A stretch of DNA of 64,000 bases, taken from positions 186,001 to 250,000 of the forward strand of contig JAKQHS010000002.1 of the NCBI GenBank assembly GCA_029557915.1, in the 5' to 3' direction. Below the pieces are notes generated by a model. The model did no database searches. It worked only from the letters and a program-made list of their open reading frames with translations, and was not told where the DNA came from. This stretch comes from Bacteroidota bacterium (lineage in GTDB: Bacteria; Bacteroidota; Bacteroidia; Chitinophagales; Saprospiraceae). Positions within the stretch are counted from its first letter, which is position 1; each line of letters opens with the position of its first letter. Shown here piece after piece: positions 34,380 through 45,575 of the stretch. The position numbers and the translations under genes are program-made.

Positions 34380-34913
34380 TTAAAGAGCGAGCAGCCCGGG
34401 TGGCAACTGCATGAAAAGGATCCTGTTTTTAAGGTCTACCTCGTCAATAAATTCTTCCACAAGCGGGATATGGTATTCTCTTTCCCCCGAGCGGACAAGG
34501 GCCAGCAATTGTGTAGGCATCTCATCGATGGCCTCGATCCGGCCGGTAAAACCGGCGGTTTGGTCCAAAACGGTAAAACCGATCCACTCAGCCAGTTCGT
34601 CGTCTTCTTCTTCCGCGGATTCATTATTTAATATGTCCTGCGGATGGACAAAGATCTCCTCATTCACCAGGCTTTTGGCTTCTTTGTCATCCCTGAGATC
34701 ATCAAATAAGACTTCCATCCCGTCCCGGCGTTCCTCTTTATGAAGGACAAAAAAAGGCGCCCAGACTCCATGGACCCGGATCAGGCATTTTGACAGATGG
34801 TTCCATGTTTCTTCGTAACCCGCATAAGGTTCAGCAAGGACTTTGCCCTGGTAACCGGTGGTTTTGCGCACGACACCGATAGTGCTTAAATCAGATTCAA
34901 AGGAAGGTTCCAC
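34380..34913 (-). CDS. rimM: ribosome maturation factor RimM
   Basis: 177 residues. N-terminal RimM barrel (STIGVVRKTTGYQGKVLAEP) and a C-terminal PRC-barrel (DELAEWIGFTVLDQTAGFTGRIEAI) ending in the typical HIPLVEEFIDEVDLKNRILFMQLPPGLL. Binds S19 in the 30S head during assembly. In many bacteria rimM follows rpsP; here rpsP is absent and rimM lies in a minus-strand group, with its start overlapping the stop of the lipoprotein gene by 1 bp. Confidence 0.93.
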   Translation of the reverse strand: MEPSFESDLSTIGVVRKTTGYQGKVLAEPYAGYEETWNHLSKCLIRVHGVWAPFFVLHKEERRDGMEVLFDDLRDDKEAKSLVNEEIFVHPQDILNNESAEEEDDELAEWIGFTVLDQTAGFTGRIEAIDEMPTQLLALVRSGEREYHIPLVEEFIDEVDLKNRILFMQLPPGLLAL

Positions 34914-35656
34914 TAATTATGACGGGTGATGGTTTGCCTGTAAATATATCCCTTGGTTGCCCGCTGGCTCCAGGGCAGGTTGACGGCTGCACAATCGTTG
35001 ACGTTGTTGTTGCAGTCGAGGATGATCATTTCCTTATAGACCAGGCCGGTTCCTGCCGCATATTTCTCCAGGCTGTACCGCTTGGCGAGCAGGTTTTCCT
35101 CATCGGTTTGAAGGATAGACACCACATCGTCAAACACGAGGTTACCGCTGGTAAAACCGCCCGGGGACTCACCGGCTTTGAAGTTTTCCCAATCGCGGTA
35201 TATTTCAACGGATTCCCCTTCAACGTTAAATACCTGGTCAGGCCGGACCAGGCCCAGGCCGTTCCAGGAAATGCCGGGCAAGAGCGGGAAGACCAATTTA
35301 ATGAAATGGACGTTGGCTTCATTTACGATAGCCCTGTTTTGAAATACCCTGGCCGTATAACTGGCATAAGGGACCCAGGGTTCACCGGCGCCAGGGCGGT
35401 GCGAGCGCAGAATGGTATAAAATGGACCAAGACTGTCCTGGCCTTCTGTCAAGATTTCTTCCCGTGCTTCGAAGCGGGTGGAATCCAGCAGGCTGCCTTG
35501 GCGGAATACGATGGAATCGGCCACGTATTCTATGAACTTGCCTTTCCGGAGGGGAAAATATTTTTGATCCGATAAAATATCGGTTTCCTCTGTTTCATTG
35601 CTGACGCATCCGGACAAAGGAAGCAACAGGAACAGCATAAGACCCAGGTGTTTCAT
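34913..35656 (-). CDS. hypothetical lipoprotein
   Basis: 247 residues. Lipoprotein signal peptide with Cys17 (PLSGC). The mature part has a YFPLRKGKFIEYVADSIVFRQ start seen in a group of unnamed Bacteroidota envelope proteins, beta-rich, with two Cys near 210 (DCNNNVNDC). Function unknown. It sits between mnmA and rimM, overlapping each by a few bases, so it is probably transcribed with them. Confidence 0.75.
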   Translation of the reverse strand: MKHLGLMLFLLLPLSGCVSNETEETDILSDQKYFPLRKGKFIEYVADSIVFRQGSLLDSTRFEAREEILTEGQDSLGPFYTILRSHRPGAGEPWVPYASYTARVFQNRAIVNEANVHFIKLVFPLLPGISWNGLGLVRPDQVFNVEGESVEIYRDWENFKAGESPGGFTSGNLVFDDVVSILQTDEENLLAKRYSLEKYAAGTGLVYKEMIILDCNNNVNDCAAVNLPWSQRATKGYIYRQTITRHN

Positions 35657-36765
35657 TCGCTGGGATCAAAGGTATAACCGGATTGAATGATCCCTCCGCC
35701 TACCACATCATCTCCTTCATAAAAAACGGCGGACTGTCCCGGGGTGATGGATTTGGCGGGTACATGAAAAAGGACATTGGCAGAATGGTTCGGTCCGCTG
35801 TCCAGGATACCCCAGGTTCCGGGGTCCCGGTATCTTATTTTTACAATGCATTCCATGGATTGAGGCTCTTCTTTTTTCTGCCAGTTGGTTTTATAAACGC
35901 GCATGCCGCTGCGTTGCAGATCGTCTTCATGACCCAGGACCACGATATTTTGGTCCGGTTGAATATCCGTCACGAACATCGGTTGTCCGAGATGAACGCC
36001 CAGGCCTTTTCTCTGGCCAATGGTGTAAAAAGGATAGCCCTCATGCGTACCCAGGACCTTCCCGTCCTGATCGACGTAAAGCCCCCCTTTCAAAGCGGAT
36101 TCCAGTTCCGGACGTTTGCGTTTTAAAAATCCGCGGTAATCGTTGTCCGGCACAAAACAGATCTCGTAACTCTCCGCTTTTTTGGCCAATTCTTCATAGC
36201 CCCGTTCTGCCGCCAGGGTCCGGACTTCAGGCTTCACCAGCTCGGACAAGGGAAAAAGGGTCCTCTCAAGGCAGGCCTGGCTCAGGCCCCAGAGCACATA
36301 GGATTGGTCCTTGCTCGTATCTTTTGCCCTTGAAATATATTTTCTGCCTTCCAGTTCACCGACCCTGGCATAATGACCGGTGGCTATGAATGGACAGTCC
36401 AGGGCATCGGCCCGCTTGAGCAGGGCTTCCCACTTGATATGGGTATTGCAAAGCACGCAGGGGTTCGGGGTCCGTCCGGCCAGGTATTCTTCCACAAAAT
36501 TGTCGATCACGGAATCCCCGAATTCATTCCGGATATCGAGAATAAAATGGTGAAAACCCATTTTTACGGCCACCGTACGAGCGTCATTGATGGAATCCAG
36601 GGAACAACAGCCGGTTTCCTTTTTTGCCCCGCCGCTGTTGGCATAATCCCAGGTTTTCATGGTAATGCCGACCACCTCATAACCCTGTTCATGAAGCAGC
36701 ATGGCGGCGACCGTGCTGTCAATGCCCCCGCTCATGGCTACCAGTACCCTTCCGTGTTTGCTCAT
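35653..36765 (-). CDS. mnmA: tRNA 2-thiouridine(34) synthase
   Basis: 370 residues. PP-loop AMSGGIDSTVAAMLL at the start, catalytic cysteines in NPCVLCN (about 100) and in ESYEICFVPDND (about 200), central GHYAR motif, and a C-terminal beta barrel. It thiolates U34 of Lys, Glu and Gln tRNAs using ATP and a sulfur carrier. Full length. First gene of the mnmA-lipoprotein-rimM group; a textbook Bacteroidota promoter lies directly upstream. Confidence 0.95.
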   Translation of the reverse strand: MSKHGRVLVAMSGGIDSTVAAMLLHEQGYEVVGITMKTWDYANSGGAKKETGCCSLDSINDARTVAVKMGFHHFILDIRNEFGDSVIDNFVEEYLAGRTPNPCVLCNTHIKWEALLKRADALDCPFIATGHYARVGELEGRKYISRAKDTSKDQSYVLWGLSQACLERTLFPLSELVKPEVRTLAAERGYEELAKKAESYEICFVPDNDYRGFLKRKRPELESALKGGLYVDQDGKVLGTHEGYPFYTIGQRKGLGVHLGQPMFVTDIQPDQNIVVLGHEDDLQRSGMRVYKTNWQKKEEPQSMECIVKIRYRDPGTWGILDSGPNHSANVLFHVPAKSITPGQSAVFYEGDDVVGGGIIQSGYTFDPSE

Positions 36766-36778
36766 AATTTCTGAGTTG

Positions 36779-36808
36779 CAAAGATAAGGGGAACGTTCGA
36801 TCCCGCAA
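36779..36808 (-). promoter_or_regulatory. mnmA promoter
   Basis: On the minus strand TTG (36808-36806), exactly 19 bases, then TATCTTTG (36786-36779), exact matches to both Bacteroidota boxes. ATG lies 13 bases beyond. The best promoter in the window by sequence. Confidence 0.62.
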
Positions 36809-36901
36809 TCAGCCTGTCCTGAGGGTGGGTTTCATTGATCCGGACAGCCGAAAGCACTTAACTTCACCTTAAAGAGCTGCATAAAATCCTCAATTCAGCA
36901 C

Positions 36902-37579
36902 ATGACCAGGTCCAGACGATGGGTGATCGGAGACATCCACGGATGCAATAGAACGCTAAACGGGCTGTTATTCAACAAACTGAAGGTGTCTTCAAAGGAT
37001 GAATTGTTTTTCCTGCGTGATTACATAGACCGGGGACCGGACAGCAAAGGAGTGATCGACACCCTGCTGAACCTCAAGGAGCGCCAGATCCGGGTCCATG
37101 CCCTGCTTGGAAACCACGAGCAAATGATGATGGAATCGGAGCACGACGAGTTACTTTTAGAATTCTGGATCCGTAACGGGGGCGATGCCACGCTAGAGAG
37201 TTTCGGACTGGAATCCTATTCCTCTTTCCCGGACCCTTACAAAGCCTTTTTTACTGACCTGCCTTATTATGCAGAAACGGGGAAATATATTCTGGTCCAT
37301 GCAGGTCTCAATTTTGAAGAGCCGGACCTCTTTTCAGATGAGTACCTTATGCTTTACCAAAGAATTCAGGACACGAATCAAGCCGCACTCGGTGACCGTG
37401 TCATGCTCCACGGCCATACTCCTTTGCCCCTCGGCCAGATCCTGGCTCAGACGGCCAATTGCAGGAATCTGGACGGAGGCTGTGTGTTCTCCCGGCGGAG
37501 GAAAGATTTGGGTTACCTCGTGGCCTACAATCTGGATGACGGAGACTATGTGTATGAAAAATGCATGGACTGGGATTAA
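36902..37579 (+). CDS. metallophosphoesterase (PPP-type serine/threonine phosphatase family)
   Basis: 225 residues. Metal-binding motifs in order: GDIHGC near 8, a GDxxDRG-type block reading RDYIDRGPDS near 40, GNHEQ near 70, VHAGLNFEEP near 135 and MLHGHTPLP near 175. The second motif normally starts with Gly; here it is Arg, next to the bridging Asp, which is kept. Closest to the short diadenosine-tetraphosphatase/PrpA-like phosphatases. Substrate not predictable. Stands alone ahead of the AraC gene. Confidence 0.88.
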   Translation: MTRSRRWVIGDIHGCNRTLNGLLFNKLKVSSKDELFFLRDYIDRGPDSKGVIDTLLNLKERQIRVHALLGNHEQMMMESEHDELLLEFWIRNGGDATLESFGLESYSSFPDPYKAFFTDLPYYAETGKYILVHAGLNFEEPDLFSDEYLMLYQRIQDTNQAALGDRVMLHGHTPLPLGQILAQTANCRNLDGGCVFSRRRKDLGYLVAYNLDDGDYVYEKCMDWD

Positions 37580-37692
37580 CGGTTTGAATTTCGTAATGAA
37601 CGCTTTGATCTTCGTTTTTAAAAAACAGGTCCGGGCCATACTTTGCAAAAGAAATGAATGCCGCGGCGCGCGGCAGGATTAACTCTAATAAA

Positions 37693-39668
<1,976 letters not shown>

Positions 39669-39724
39669 TAGAGTATTATGGAAACAAAAACCCATAATCT
39701 CAAAATACAAGAATAAATTTGTGA

Positions 39725-39763
39725 AAACCCGGGTTTAAACAAGACCAAATCATTGATTGGTCT
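39725..39763. promoter_or_regulatory. two palindromes upstream of molybdenum hydroxylase locus
   Basis: AAACCCGGGTTT (39725-39736) is a perfect 12-bp palindrome; AGACCAAAT (39742-39750) with ATTGGTCT (39756-39763) is a second inverted repeat with one bulged base. They could be operators for the AraC-type or another regulator, or a terminator after the aldo-keto reductase gene. Confidence 0.35.
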
Positions 39764-39828
39764 GGAGTTTATCAGCCGATTTTATAACTTAAAGTAAGGA
39801 GTAAATTTTACACCTTTAAACCGGAAAC

Positions 39829-42075
39829 ATGACCCTTGTAAAAACATTTAATGGCAGGCGTTCATTTTTGAAAGCCACCGCATTGGCCGGAGGCGGCATG
39901 ATGATAGGGTTCAGTTGGCTGCCCTCCTGCCAGTCCGATTCGAACGCTGATTTGACCCTGCCCAAGGAATGGTTCGACCTCAACGGTTTTTTGAAGATAG
40001 GCGATAACGGCCTTATAACCATAATGTCCCCCAATCCGGAAGGGGGTCAGAATGTAAAAACCTCTATGCCCATGATCGTAGCGGAGGAACTGGATGTGGA
40101 CTGGGAGAAGGTGGTGGTGGAACAGGCCCCCCTGGATACGAAATTATATACCCGCCAGTTTATTGGCGGCAGTCAGGCCATCCGGCAGGGCTGGCATGGT
40201 CTTCGGATGGCCGGCGCCACGGCCAGGCATATGTTGAAGCAGGCGGCGGCCCAAGCCTGGCAAGTGCCCGAAACGGAGATCACTACCGCGGAAGGGGTAT
40301 TGCTTCACGAAAAAAGCGGCAGGTCGGCGGGATATGGCGAAATGGCGGCTGCAGCTGCCAGGATTCCAGTGCCGAAGGAGGTGCCCCTCAAGGATACCAA
40401 GGAATTTAAACTGGTCGGCACCTCCCGTAAGAATGTGGACGGGAAAAAAATCGTAACCGGGCAAGCCCTTTTCGGAATGGACTACCACCGGCCTGGAATG
40501 CTCATCGCCATGATCGTACATCCACCCGCCTTCGGGATGAAATTGAAATCGTTTGATGACCAGTCTGCAAGGAAAATGCCCGGAATCAGGGACATTTTTA
40601 CCATTAAGGCCTTGCAAGACGAATATGAAAGGCAATACTTTGATACCTGTACCTTTACCGACCTGGTCGCGGTGGTGGGCGAGACCACCTGGGAGGTCCT
40701 GAATGCCAAAAAAGCCCTGGTCGTAGAATGGGAACTCTTCACCGCTTACACGGAATCCAAATTGACTCCGGGTGGAAAACAAACCGTGCGGTTCCCCGCC
40801 GGTTTGGAAAACTCTTCAGAACATATTTTGCAAATGGAGAAGGAAGCGGCTAAACCAGGAAAGGTGCGTCGAAAAGATGGAGAGCCGGAGGCAGTTTTCA
40901 AACTCCCCGCCCGCGTCATTGAACGTACCTATACCGCCCCCTTCCTTGCCCACAACTGCATGGAACCGATGAACTTTTTTGCCCATGTGACTGCGGATAA
41001 AGCTGAACTTGCAGGACCCCTTCAGAAACCGGAGTATACGGAAAAGACCCTGTCGGCCCGGCTGGGCCTGCCCCTTGAAAAGATAGATATCCAGATGACC
41101 CGACTGGGCGGTGGATACGGAAGAAGGTCCTATGCGCATTGGCTGGTGGAGGCCGCCCTGATCTCACAGAAAATGAATGCGCCGGTCAAACTCATCTATA
41201 CCCGGGAAGACGATATGACTTCAGGCATTTACCGCCCGGCTTATCATGCGCATTACCGGGCTGCACTGGATGCCGAAAACAATCTTATCGCTTTCCAGGT
41301 TAAAGCCGGAGGAATTCCGGAAAGCCCGCTTTATGCCGACCGGTTTCCCGCCGGAGCGGTGGACCATTACCTCGCAGAGGATTGGGCCATTGAATCAAAC
41401 ATAACCGTAGGCTCTTTCCGGGCCCCAAGGTCCAACTTTATGGCTGTCGCCGAGCAATCTTTCCTCGATGAGGTGGCGGAGGCCGCCGGCAAAGATCCGA
41501 TTGAATTCCGGCTTGAGCTTTTAAAAAAGGCCAAAAACCATCCGGTCGGCAAAAACAACGATTATGACCCGGACCGTTATGCGGGGGTATTGGAATTGCT
41601 AAAAGAAAAATCCAACTGGGAGGAAGAAATTCCGGGGATTTACCGGGGGGTATCGGCCTATTTTTGCCACAACAGCTATGTCGCCCAGGTGCTCGACCTG
41701 GTGATGGAGCAAGGCAAACCAAAAGTCGCAAAAGTCACCTGTGTCGTGGATTGTGGCATCGTGGTGAACCCGGACGCGGCCCGCAACCTTACCGAAGGTG
41801 CCATCGTGGACGGCATCGGCAACGCGATGTATGGATCCATGACCTTCCGGCAGGGTGAACCAGAGATGAATAATTTTGACAAATACCGGTTGATCCGAAT
41901 GGAAGAAGCGCCAGGAGCCATTGATGTGCATTTTGTCAAAAGCGATATAGACCCAACCGGTTTGGGTGAACCCGCCTTCCCACCTGTTTTTGGAGCTTTG
42001 GCCAATGCACTTTATAAAGCAACGGGTAAACGGCATTACCACCAACCTTTCATTGGAAACGGCTTGGCGGGATAG
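39829..42075 (+). CDS. molybdopterin-binding hydroxylase large subunit, copy 1
   Basis: 748 residues, xanthine dehydrogenase/aldehyde oxidase family (isoquinoline 1-oxidoreductase beta-subunit type). Twin-Arg signal (RRSFLK at 10-15) followed by a hydrophobic stretch and Cys34, so exported folded, possibly as a lipoprotein. Mo-cofactor regions visible: GGSQAIRQGW, GGGYGRRSYA and GSFRAPRSNF; the catalytic base is Glu714 in GLGEPAFPP. Oxidises an aldehyde or N-heterocycle by hydroxylation with water. Electrons pass to the [2Fe-2S] subunit encoded next. Paralogous to the gene at 42739. Confidence 0.9.
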   Translation: MTLVKTFNGRRSFLKATALAGGGMMIGFSWLPSCQSDSNADLTLPKEWFDLNGFLKIGDNGLITIMSPNPEGGQNVKTSMPMIVAEELDVDWEKVVVEQAPLDTKLYTRQFIGGSQAIRQGWHGLRMAGATARHMLKQAAAQAWQVPETEITTAEGVLLHEKSGRSAGYGEMAAAAARIPVPKEVPLKDTKEFKLVGTSRKNVDGKKIVTGQALFGMDYHRPGMLIAMIVHPPAFGMKLKSFDDQSARKMPGIRDIFTIKALQDEYERQYFDTCTFTDLVAVVGETTWEVLNAKKALVVEWELFTAYTESKLTPGGKQTVRFPAGLENSSEHILQMEKEAAKPGKVRRKDGEPEAVFKLPARVIERTYTAPFLAHNCMEPMNFFAHVTADKAELAGPLQKPEYTEKTLSARLGLPLEKIDIQMTRLGGGYGRRSYAHWLVEAALISQKMNAPVKLIYTREDDMTSGIYRPAYHAHYRAALDAENNLIAFQVKAGGIPESPLYADRFPAGAVDHYLAEDWAIESNITVGSFRAPRSNFMAVAEQSFLDEVAEAAGKDPIEFRLELLKKAKNHPVGKNNDYDPDRYAGVLELLKEKSNWEEEIPGIYRGVSAYFCHNSYVAQVLDLVMEQGKPKVAKVTCVVDCGIVVNPDAARNLTEGAIVDGIGNAMYGSMTFRQGEPEMNNFDKYRLIRMEEAPGAIDVHFVKSDIDPTGLGEPAFPPVFGALANALYKATGKRHYHQPFIGNGLAG

Positions 42076-42261
42076 GTCAATTGAAGAAAGAATGAGCAGG
42101 AAAACCGTTTATTTTGCCAATGTCATGATACTCAGCCCATGGGCATCTCCAAACGACTTTGCTTCGTGATCTTTGAATTCTGTAACAAATCGTTTGAATT
42201 TAGTAAACTGCTACCGCGGACTTGTCCGTAATTTTATTTATTCTAAAAAAACATAACCCGT

Positions 42262-42717
42262 ATGGCCATATTTAATCTGAATGTCAATGGAAAGAAGACG
42301 CAAGTGGACCTTGATCCGGCAACACCTGTACTTTGGGTGCTGAGGGACCATCTCAACCTGGTTGGCACCAAATATGGTTGCGGCATTGCCCAGTGCGGAG
42401 CCTGCACCATCCATCTCGATGGGGTCGCCACAAGGTCATGCCTGCTTCCGGTGGCCGCCGTCGGCAACAAAGCCATTACCACCATTGAAGGACTTTCGGA
42501 AAACGGGGACCATCCGGTCCAAAAAGCCTGGCTGGAACACGATGTGCCGCAGTGCGGCTATTGCCAGGCCGGTCAGATCATGACCGCAGTCGCTTTTTTG
42601 AAAAATAATCCGCATCCAAGCGATGAAGAAATTGAAACGGCCATGAACGGAAACCTCTGCCGTTGCGGCACCTATCTCCGGATCAGGGCTGCAGTCAAAA
42701 CCGCCTCAAAATCCTAA
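42262..42717 (+). CDS. [2Fe-2S] subunit of molybdenum hydroxylase
   Basis: 151 residues. Plant-type ferredoxin domain (CGIAQCGACTIHLDG plus a later Cys near 60) followed by the all-helical second [2Fe-2S] domain (CGYCQAGQIM and NLCRCGTY). Passes electrons from the molybdenum site to an acceptor, in this family often a membrane cytochrome c. It has no signal peptide and is probably exported with the twin-Arg partner. Only one such gene lies between the two large-subunit copies, so it may serve both. Confidence 0.93.
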   Translation: MAIFNLNVNGKKTQVDLDPATPVLWVLRDHLNLVGTKYGCGIAQCGACTIHLDGVATRSCLLPVAAVGNKAITTIEGLSENGDHPVQKAWLEHDVPQCGYCQAGQIMTAVAFLKNNPHPSDEEIETAMNGNLCRCGTYLRIRAAVKTASKS

Positions 42718-42738
42718 TCCCCCTAACTTTTCCATAAA

Positions 42739-44994
42739 ATGACCACGGTAAAAACAACTATAAACAGGAGATCCTTCATCAAAGTCACTTCCCTGGCAGG
42801 TGGAGGAATGATGCTTAGTTTCAACTGGTTAGCCGGATGTAAACCCACTTCCCAAGAAATATTGGCCCTTCCCAAAGAGTGGTTTGAACTGAACAGCTAT
42901 ATCAAGATTGGGGAAAACGGGGCGGTCACCCTGATGTCTCCCAACCCGGAATTCGGATCAAATGTGAAGACCTCCATGCCAATGATCCTGGCAGAAGAAT
43001 TGGATATAGACTGGAAAAACGTCAGGGTGGAACAAGCTGATTTTTTTCCTGAACGGTTTGAACGCCAGTTCACCGGCGGCAGCCAGGCCATTCGCCAGGG
43101 ATGGAAAATTCTTCGCACGGCGGGGGCGACGGCTCGTCAAATGATGATCCGAGCGGCCGCACAGACCTGGAACGTCCCTGTCGAAGAGATTACCACCGAA
43201 GCCGGCACGCTGCAGCACCTGCCAAGCGGAAAAAAAGCGGGATATGGCGAATTGGCTTCCCTGGCCGCCACCCTTCCCGTCCCTGAAGAAGTCCCCTTGA
43301 AAAAGGTCAAGGATTTTAAGATCATCGGGACGTCCAGGAAAAATGTGGATGGCCTGAAGATTGTGACCGGCAAGCCCATGTTCAGCCTGGATCATACCCA
43401 GGACGGGATGCTCGTCGCCATGATTGCCCATCCCCCCGCATTCGGAATGAAAGTGAAATCGGTGGATGACACCGCAGCCAGGGCTATGCCCGGGATCAAG
43501 GATGTTTTTACGATTAAAACCCTTGCGGACGAATATGAAAGAAACGGATTCGATACGACCAGTTTCACGGAACTGGTGGTCGTAGCGGGAAATACCACCT
43601 GGGAAGTAATGAATGCCAAAAAGGCTTTGGTCATCGAATGGGAAAAAATATCCGATTCCCATATTGTGGTCAATGGATGGGGAGGCAAACAAACGGTCCG
43701 GATTCCGGCCGGATTGGAAAGCACGGCAGGGCACAAAGCCCAGATGGCTGAAATGGCGAAAAAGCCCGGGAAGGTGCTCCGTAAAGACGGTGATCCGGAA
43801 GCCGCTTTTAAAAGAGCGGCCAAAGTGATCGAGAGGACCTACTCCGCCCCTTACCTTGCCCATAACACGATGGAGCCGGTCAATTGTTTTGCCCGGGTCA
43901 CTGATGAACATGCGGAAATATACGGCCCCATCCAGGCGCCGGAATCCATAATGCAAACCCTGGTTGCCAGGCTGGGGATGCCGAAGGAGAAAATACATAT
44001 CAAACTGGCGAGGATGGGAGGAGGATTTGGCCAGAGGGCTTATGGCCACCATATGGTTGAGGCTGCGGTGATCTCCCAAAAGTTGAAGGCGCCCGTCAAA
44101 CTGGTTTATACCCGCGAGGACGATATGACCTACGGCATATACCGGCCTACCTATACCGCCACTTACCGGGCGGCCCTGGATGAAAAAAACCAACTCCTGG
44201 CCTTTCATGTGAAAGCCGGAGGAATCCCGGAGACCCCCATTCACCCAAACCGCTTCCCTGCCGGAGCCATTGACCATTACCTGGCGGAAAGCTGGTCCAT
44301 TGAATCCAATATCACCATCGGCGCCTTCAGGGCGCCCCGCTCCAATTTTATGGCGGGCGCCGAACAGTCCTTCCTGGATGAACTGGCAGAAGAATTGGGA
44401 AAAGATCCTATCGAATTCAGGCTGGAACTATTGGACCGGGCCAAAACCAATCCGGTAGGGGAAAACAACGACTATGATCCCGATCGATATGCCGGGGTTC
44501 TAAAACTGGTCAGGGAGAAATCCAAATGGCAGGAACCGCAGCCCAATATCCACCGGGGCGTATCCGCCTACTTCTGTCACAACTCCTACGTCGCCGAGGT
44601 CCTGGATCTCGTAATCCAAAACAAGAACCCGGTCATTCAAAAAGTTTACGCCGCGGTGGATTGCGGAATTGTAGTCAATCCTGACGCCGCGGCCAATATG
44701 GGTGAAGGAGGGATTGTGGATGGTATCGGAAATGCCCTATACGGCGAGATGACTTTTCAGGATGGGGTACCCCAAAAAACAAATTTTGACACCTACCGCA
44801 TGATCCGGCAAGTAGAGGCGCCAAAATCGATCGAGATCCATTTTGTGGAAAATGAAACCGATCCGACCGGTCTCGGGGAGCCTCTTTTCCCTCCTGTGTT
44901 CGCTGCCCTATCCAATGCCCTCTACAAGGCAACCCAAAAACGGTTTTATGAACAGCCGTTTATTTCAGGCCTGGACCAAGGGTTTGCAGACTGA
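42739..44994 (+). CDS. molybdopterin-binding hydroxylase large subunit, copy 2
   Basis: 751 residues, collinear with the 39829 gene over its full length: twin-Arg RRSFIK at 10-15, Cys34, GGSQAIRQGW, GGGFGQRAYG, GAFRAPRSNF and catalytic Glu714 in GLGEPLFPP. Differences cluster around the substrate funnel and surface, so the two copies may accept different substrates. Start is 21 bp after the Fe-S subunit gene. The organisation large-small-large suggests duplication within the locus. Followed by a heptamer repeat array. Confidence 0.9.
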   Translation: MTTVKTTINRRSFIKVTSLAGGGMMLSFNWLAGCKPTSQEILALPKEWFELNSYIKIGENGAVTLMSPNPEFGSNVKTSMPMILAEELDIDWKNVRVEQADFFPERFERQFTGGSQAIRQGWKILRTAGATARQMMIRAAAQTWNVPVEEITTEAGTLQHLPSGKKAGYGELASLAATLPVPEEVPLKKVKDFKIIGTSRKNVDGLKIVTGKPMFSLDHTQDGMLVAMIAHPPAFGMKVKSVDDTAARAMPGIKDVFTIKTLADEYERNGFDTTSFTELVVVAGNTTWEVMNAKKALVIEWEKISDSHIVVNGWGGKQTVRIPAGLESTAGHKAQMAEMAKKPGKVLRKDGDPEAAFKRAAKVIERTYSAPYLAHNTMEPVNCFARVTDEHAEIYGPIQAPESIMQTLVARLGMPKEKIHIKLARMGGGFGQRAYGHHMVEAAVISQKLKAPVKLVYTREDDMTYGIYRPTYTATYRAALDEKNQLLAFHVKAGGIPETPIHPNRFPAGAIDHYLAESWSIESNITIGAFRAPRSNFMAGAEQSFLDELAEELGKDPIEFRLELLDRAKTNPVGENNDYDPDRYAGVLKLVREKSKWQEPQPNIHRGVSAYFCHNSYVAEVLDLVIQNKNPVIQKVYAAVDCGIVVNPDAAANMGEGGIVDGIGNALYGEMTFQDGVPQKTNFDTYRMIRQVEAPKSIEIHFVENETDPTGLGEPLFPPVFAALSNALYKATQKRFYEQPFISGLDQGFAD

Positions 44995-45370
44995 TGTGCA
45001 AATTAGGGTTGAGGAATTGAGGATTGAGGGTTGAGGAATTGAGGGTTGAGGATTGAGGGGGAAACCCACTTTGCCAACTTGGTAACTGAATATTGACCTC
45101 AATAAATATGGGTGAACGGTTAAGGGTCAAGGGTTAAAGGAGCAAAAATACAATTACAGACCACTGAGATCTGATTGCTGAATACTTTTGGCGACAGCAC
45201 ACACAGCCCCCGCCTGACCATCCATTTCCTTGTCATACAAGTTAGGCAGGACTAAAGAAGCCAGCAGCGAGAAGCCAGCAGCGAGTATCGAGATTAACTA
45301 CTGGCTAACTTACAAACTTGCCAACTTGCTAACTGACTACTGACTACTGACCACTGACCACTGAAATTCG
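44995..45370. repeat. gene-free region with several short tandem arrays
   Basis: Holds a GGTTGAG/GAATTGAG/GATTGAG array (45008-45057), a 14-bp direct repeat AAGCCAGCAGCGAG twice (45258-45285), and CTGACTA/CTGACCA heptamers (45333-45364) that begin 7 bases from the tRNA-Leu 3' end. No gene is supported in between. The array units share the GATTGAGG motif of the one at 400-497. Confidence 0.8.
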
Positions 45371-45456
45371 TACCCGGGGCGGGACTTGAACCCGCACGGC
45401 CATTACTGGCCACAGGATTTTAAGTCCTGCGTGTCTACCAATTCCACCACCTGGGC
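45371..45456 (-). tRNA. tRNA-Leu (UAA)
   Basis: 86 nt. Anticodon loop CTTAAAA with anticodon TAA; long variable arm as expected for Leu; T arm GCGGG-TTCAAGT-CCCGC. Acceptor stem GCCCAGG / CCCGGGT has one A-C mismatch at pair 5-68 and a G-U at 1-72. CCA is not encoded. Transcribed leftwards; a heptamer array begins just after its 3' end. Confidence 0.92.
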
Positions 45457-45458
45457 GT

Positions 45459-45520
45459 GTCAAGAGTCAATAGTCAATAGTCAAGAGTCAAGAGTCAATA
45501 GTCAATAGTCAATAGTCAGT
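45459..45520. repeat. heptamer array (AGTCAAT/AGTCAAG)n
   Basis: About nine 7-bp units of AGTCAAT or AGTCAAG in the gap between tRNA-Leu and the four-helix-bundle pseudogene, i.e. 3' of the pseudogene in its own orientation. Confidence 0.9.
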
Positions 45521-45575
45521 AAGTTCTTCTACTTCCTAGAACAGGCCTTTGCTAAAGTATTGAATGACAAAGATA

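Noticed and set aside
42958-44277. 439-codon open frame antisense to the second Mo-hydroxylase gene
   Set aside because: The sense gene has complete motifs; the antisense product has no recognisable domain. Such frames arise from the codon bias of the sense strand.
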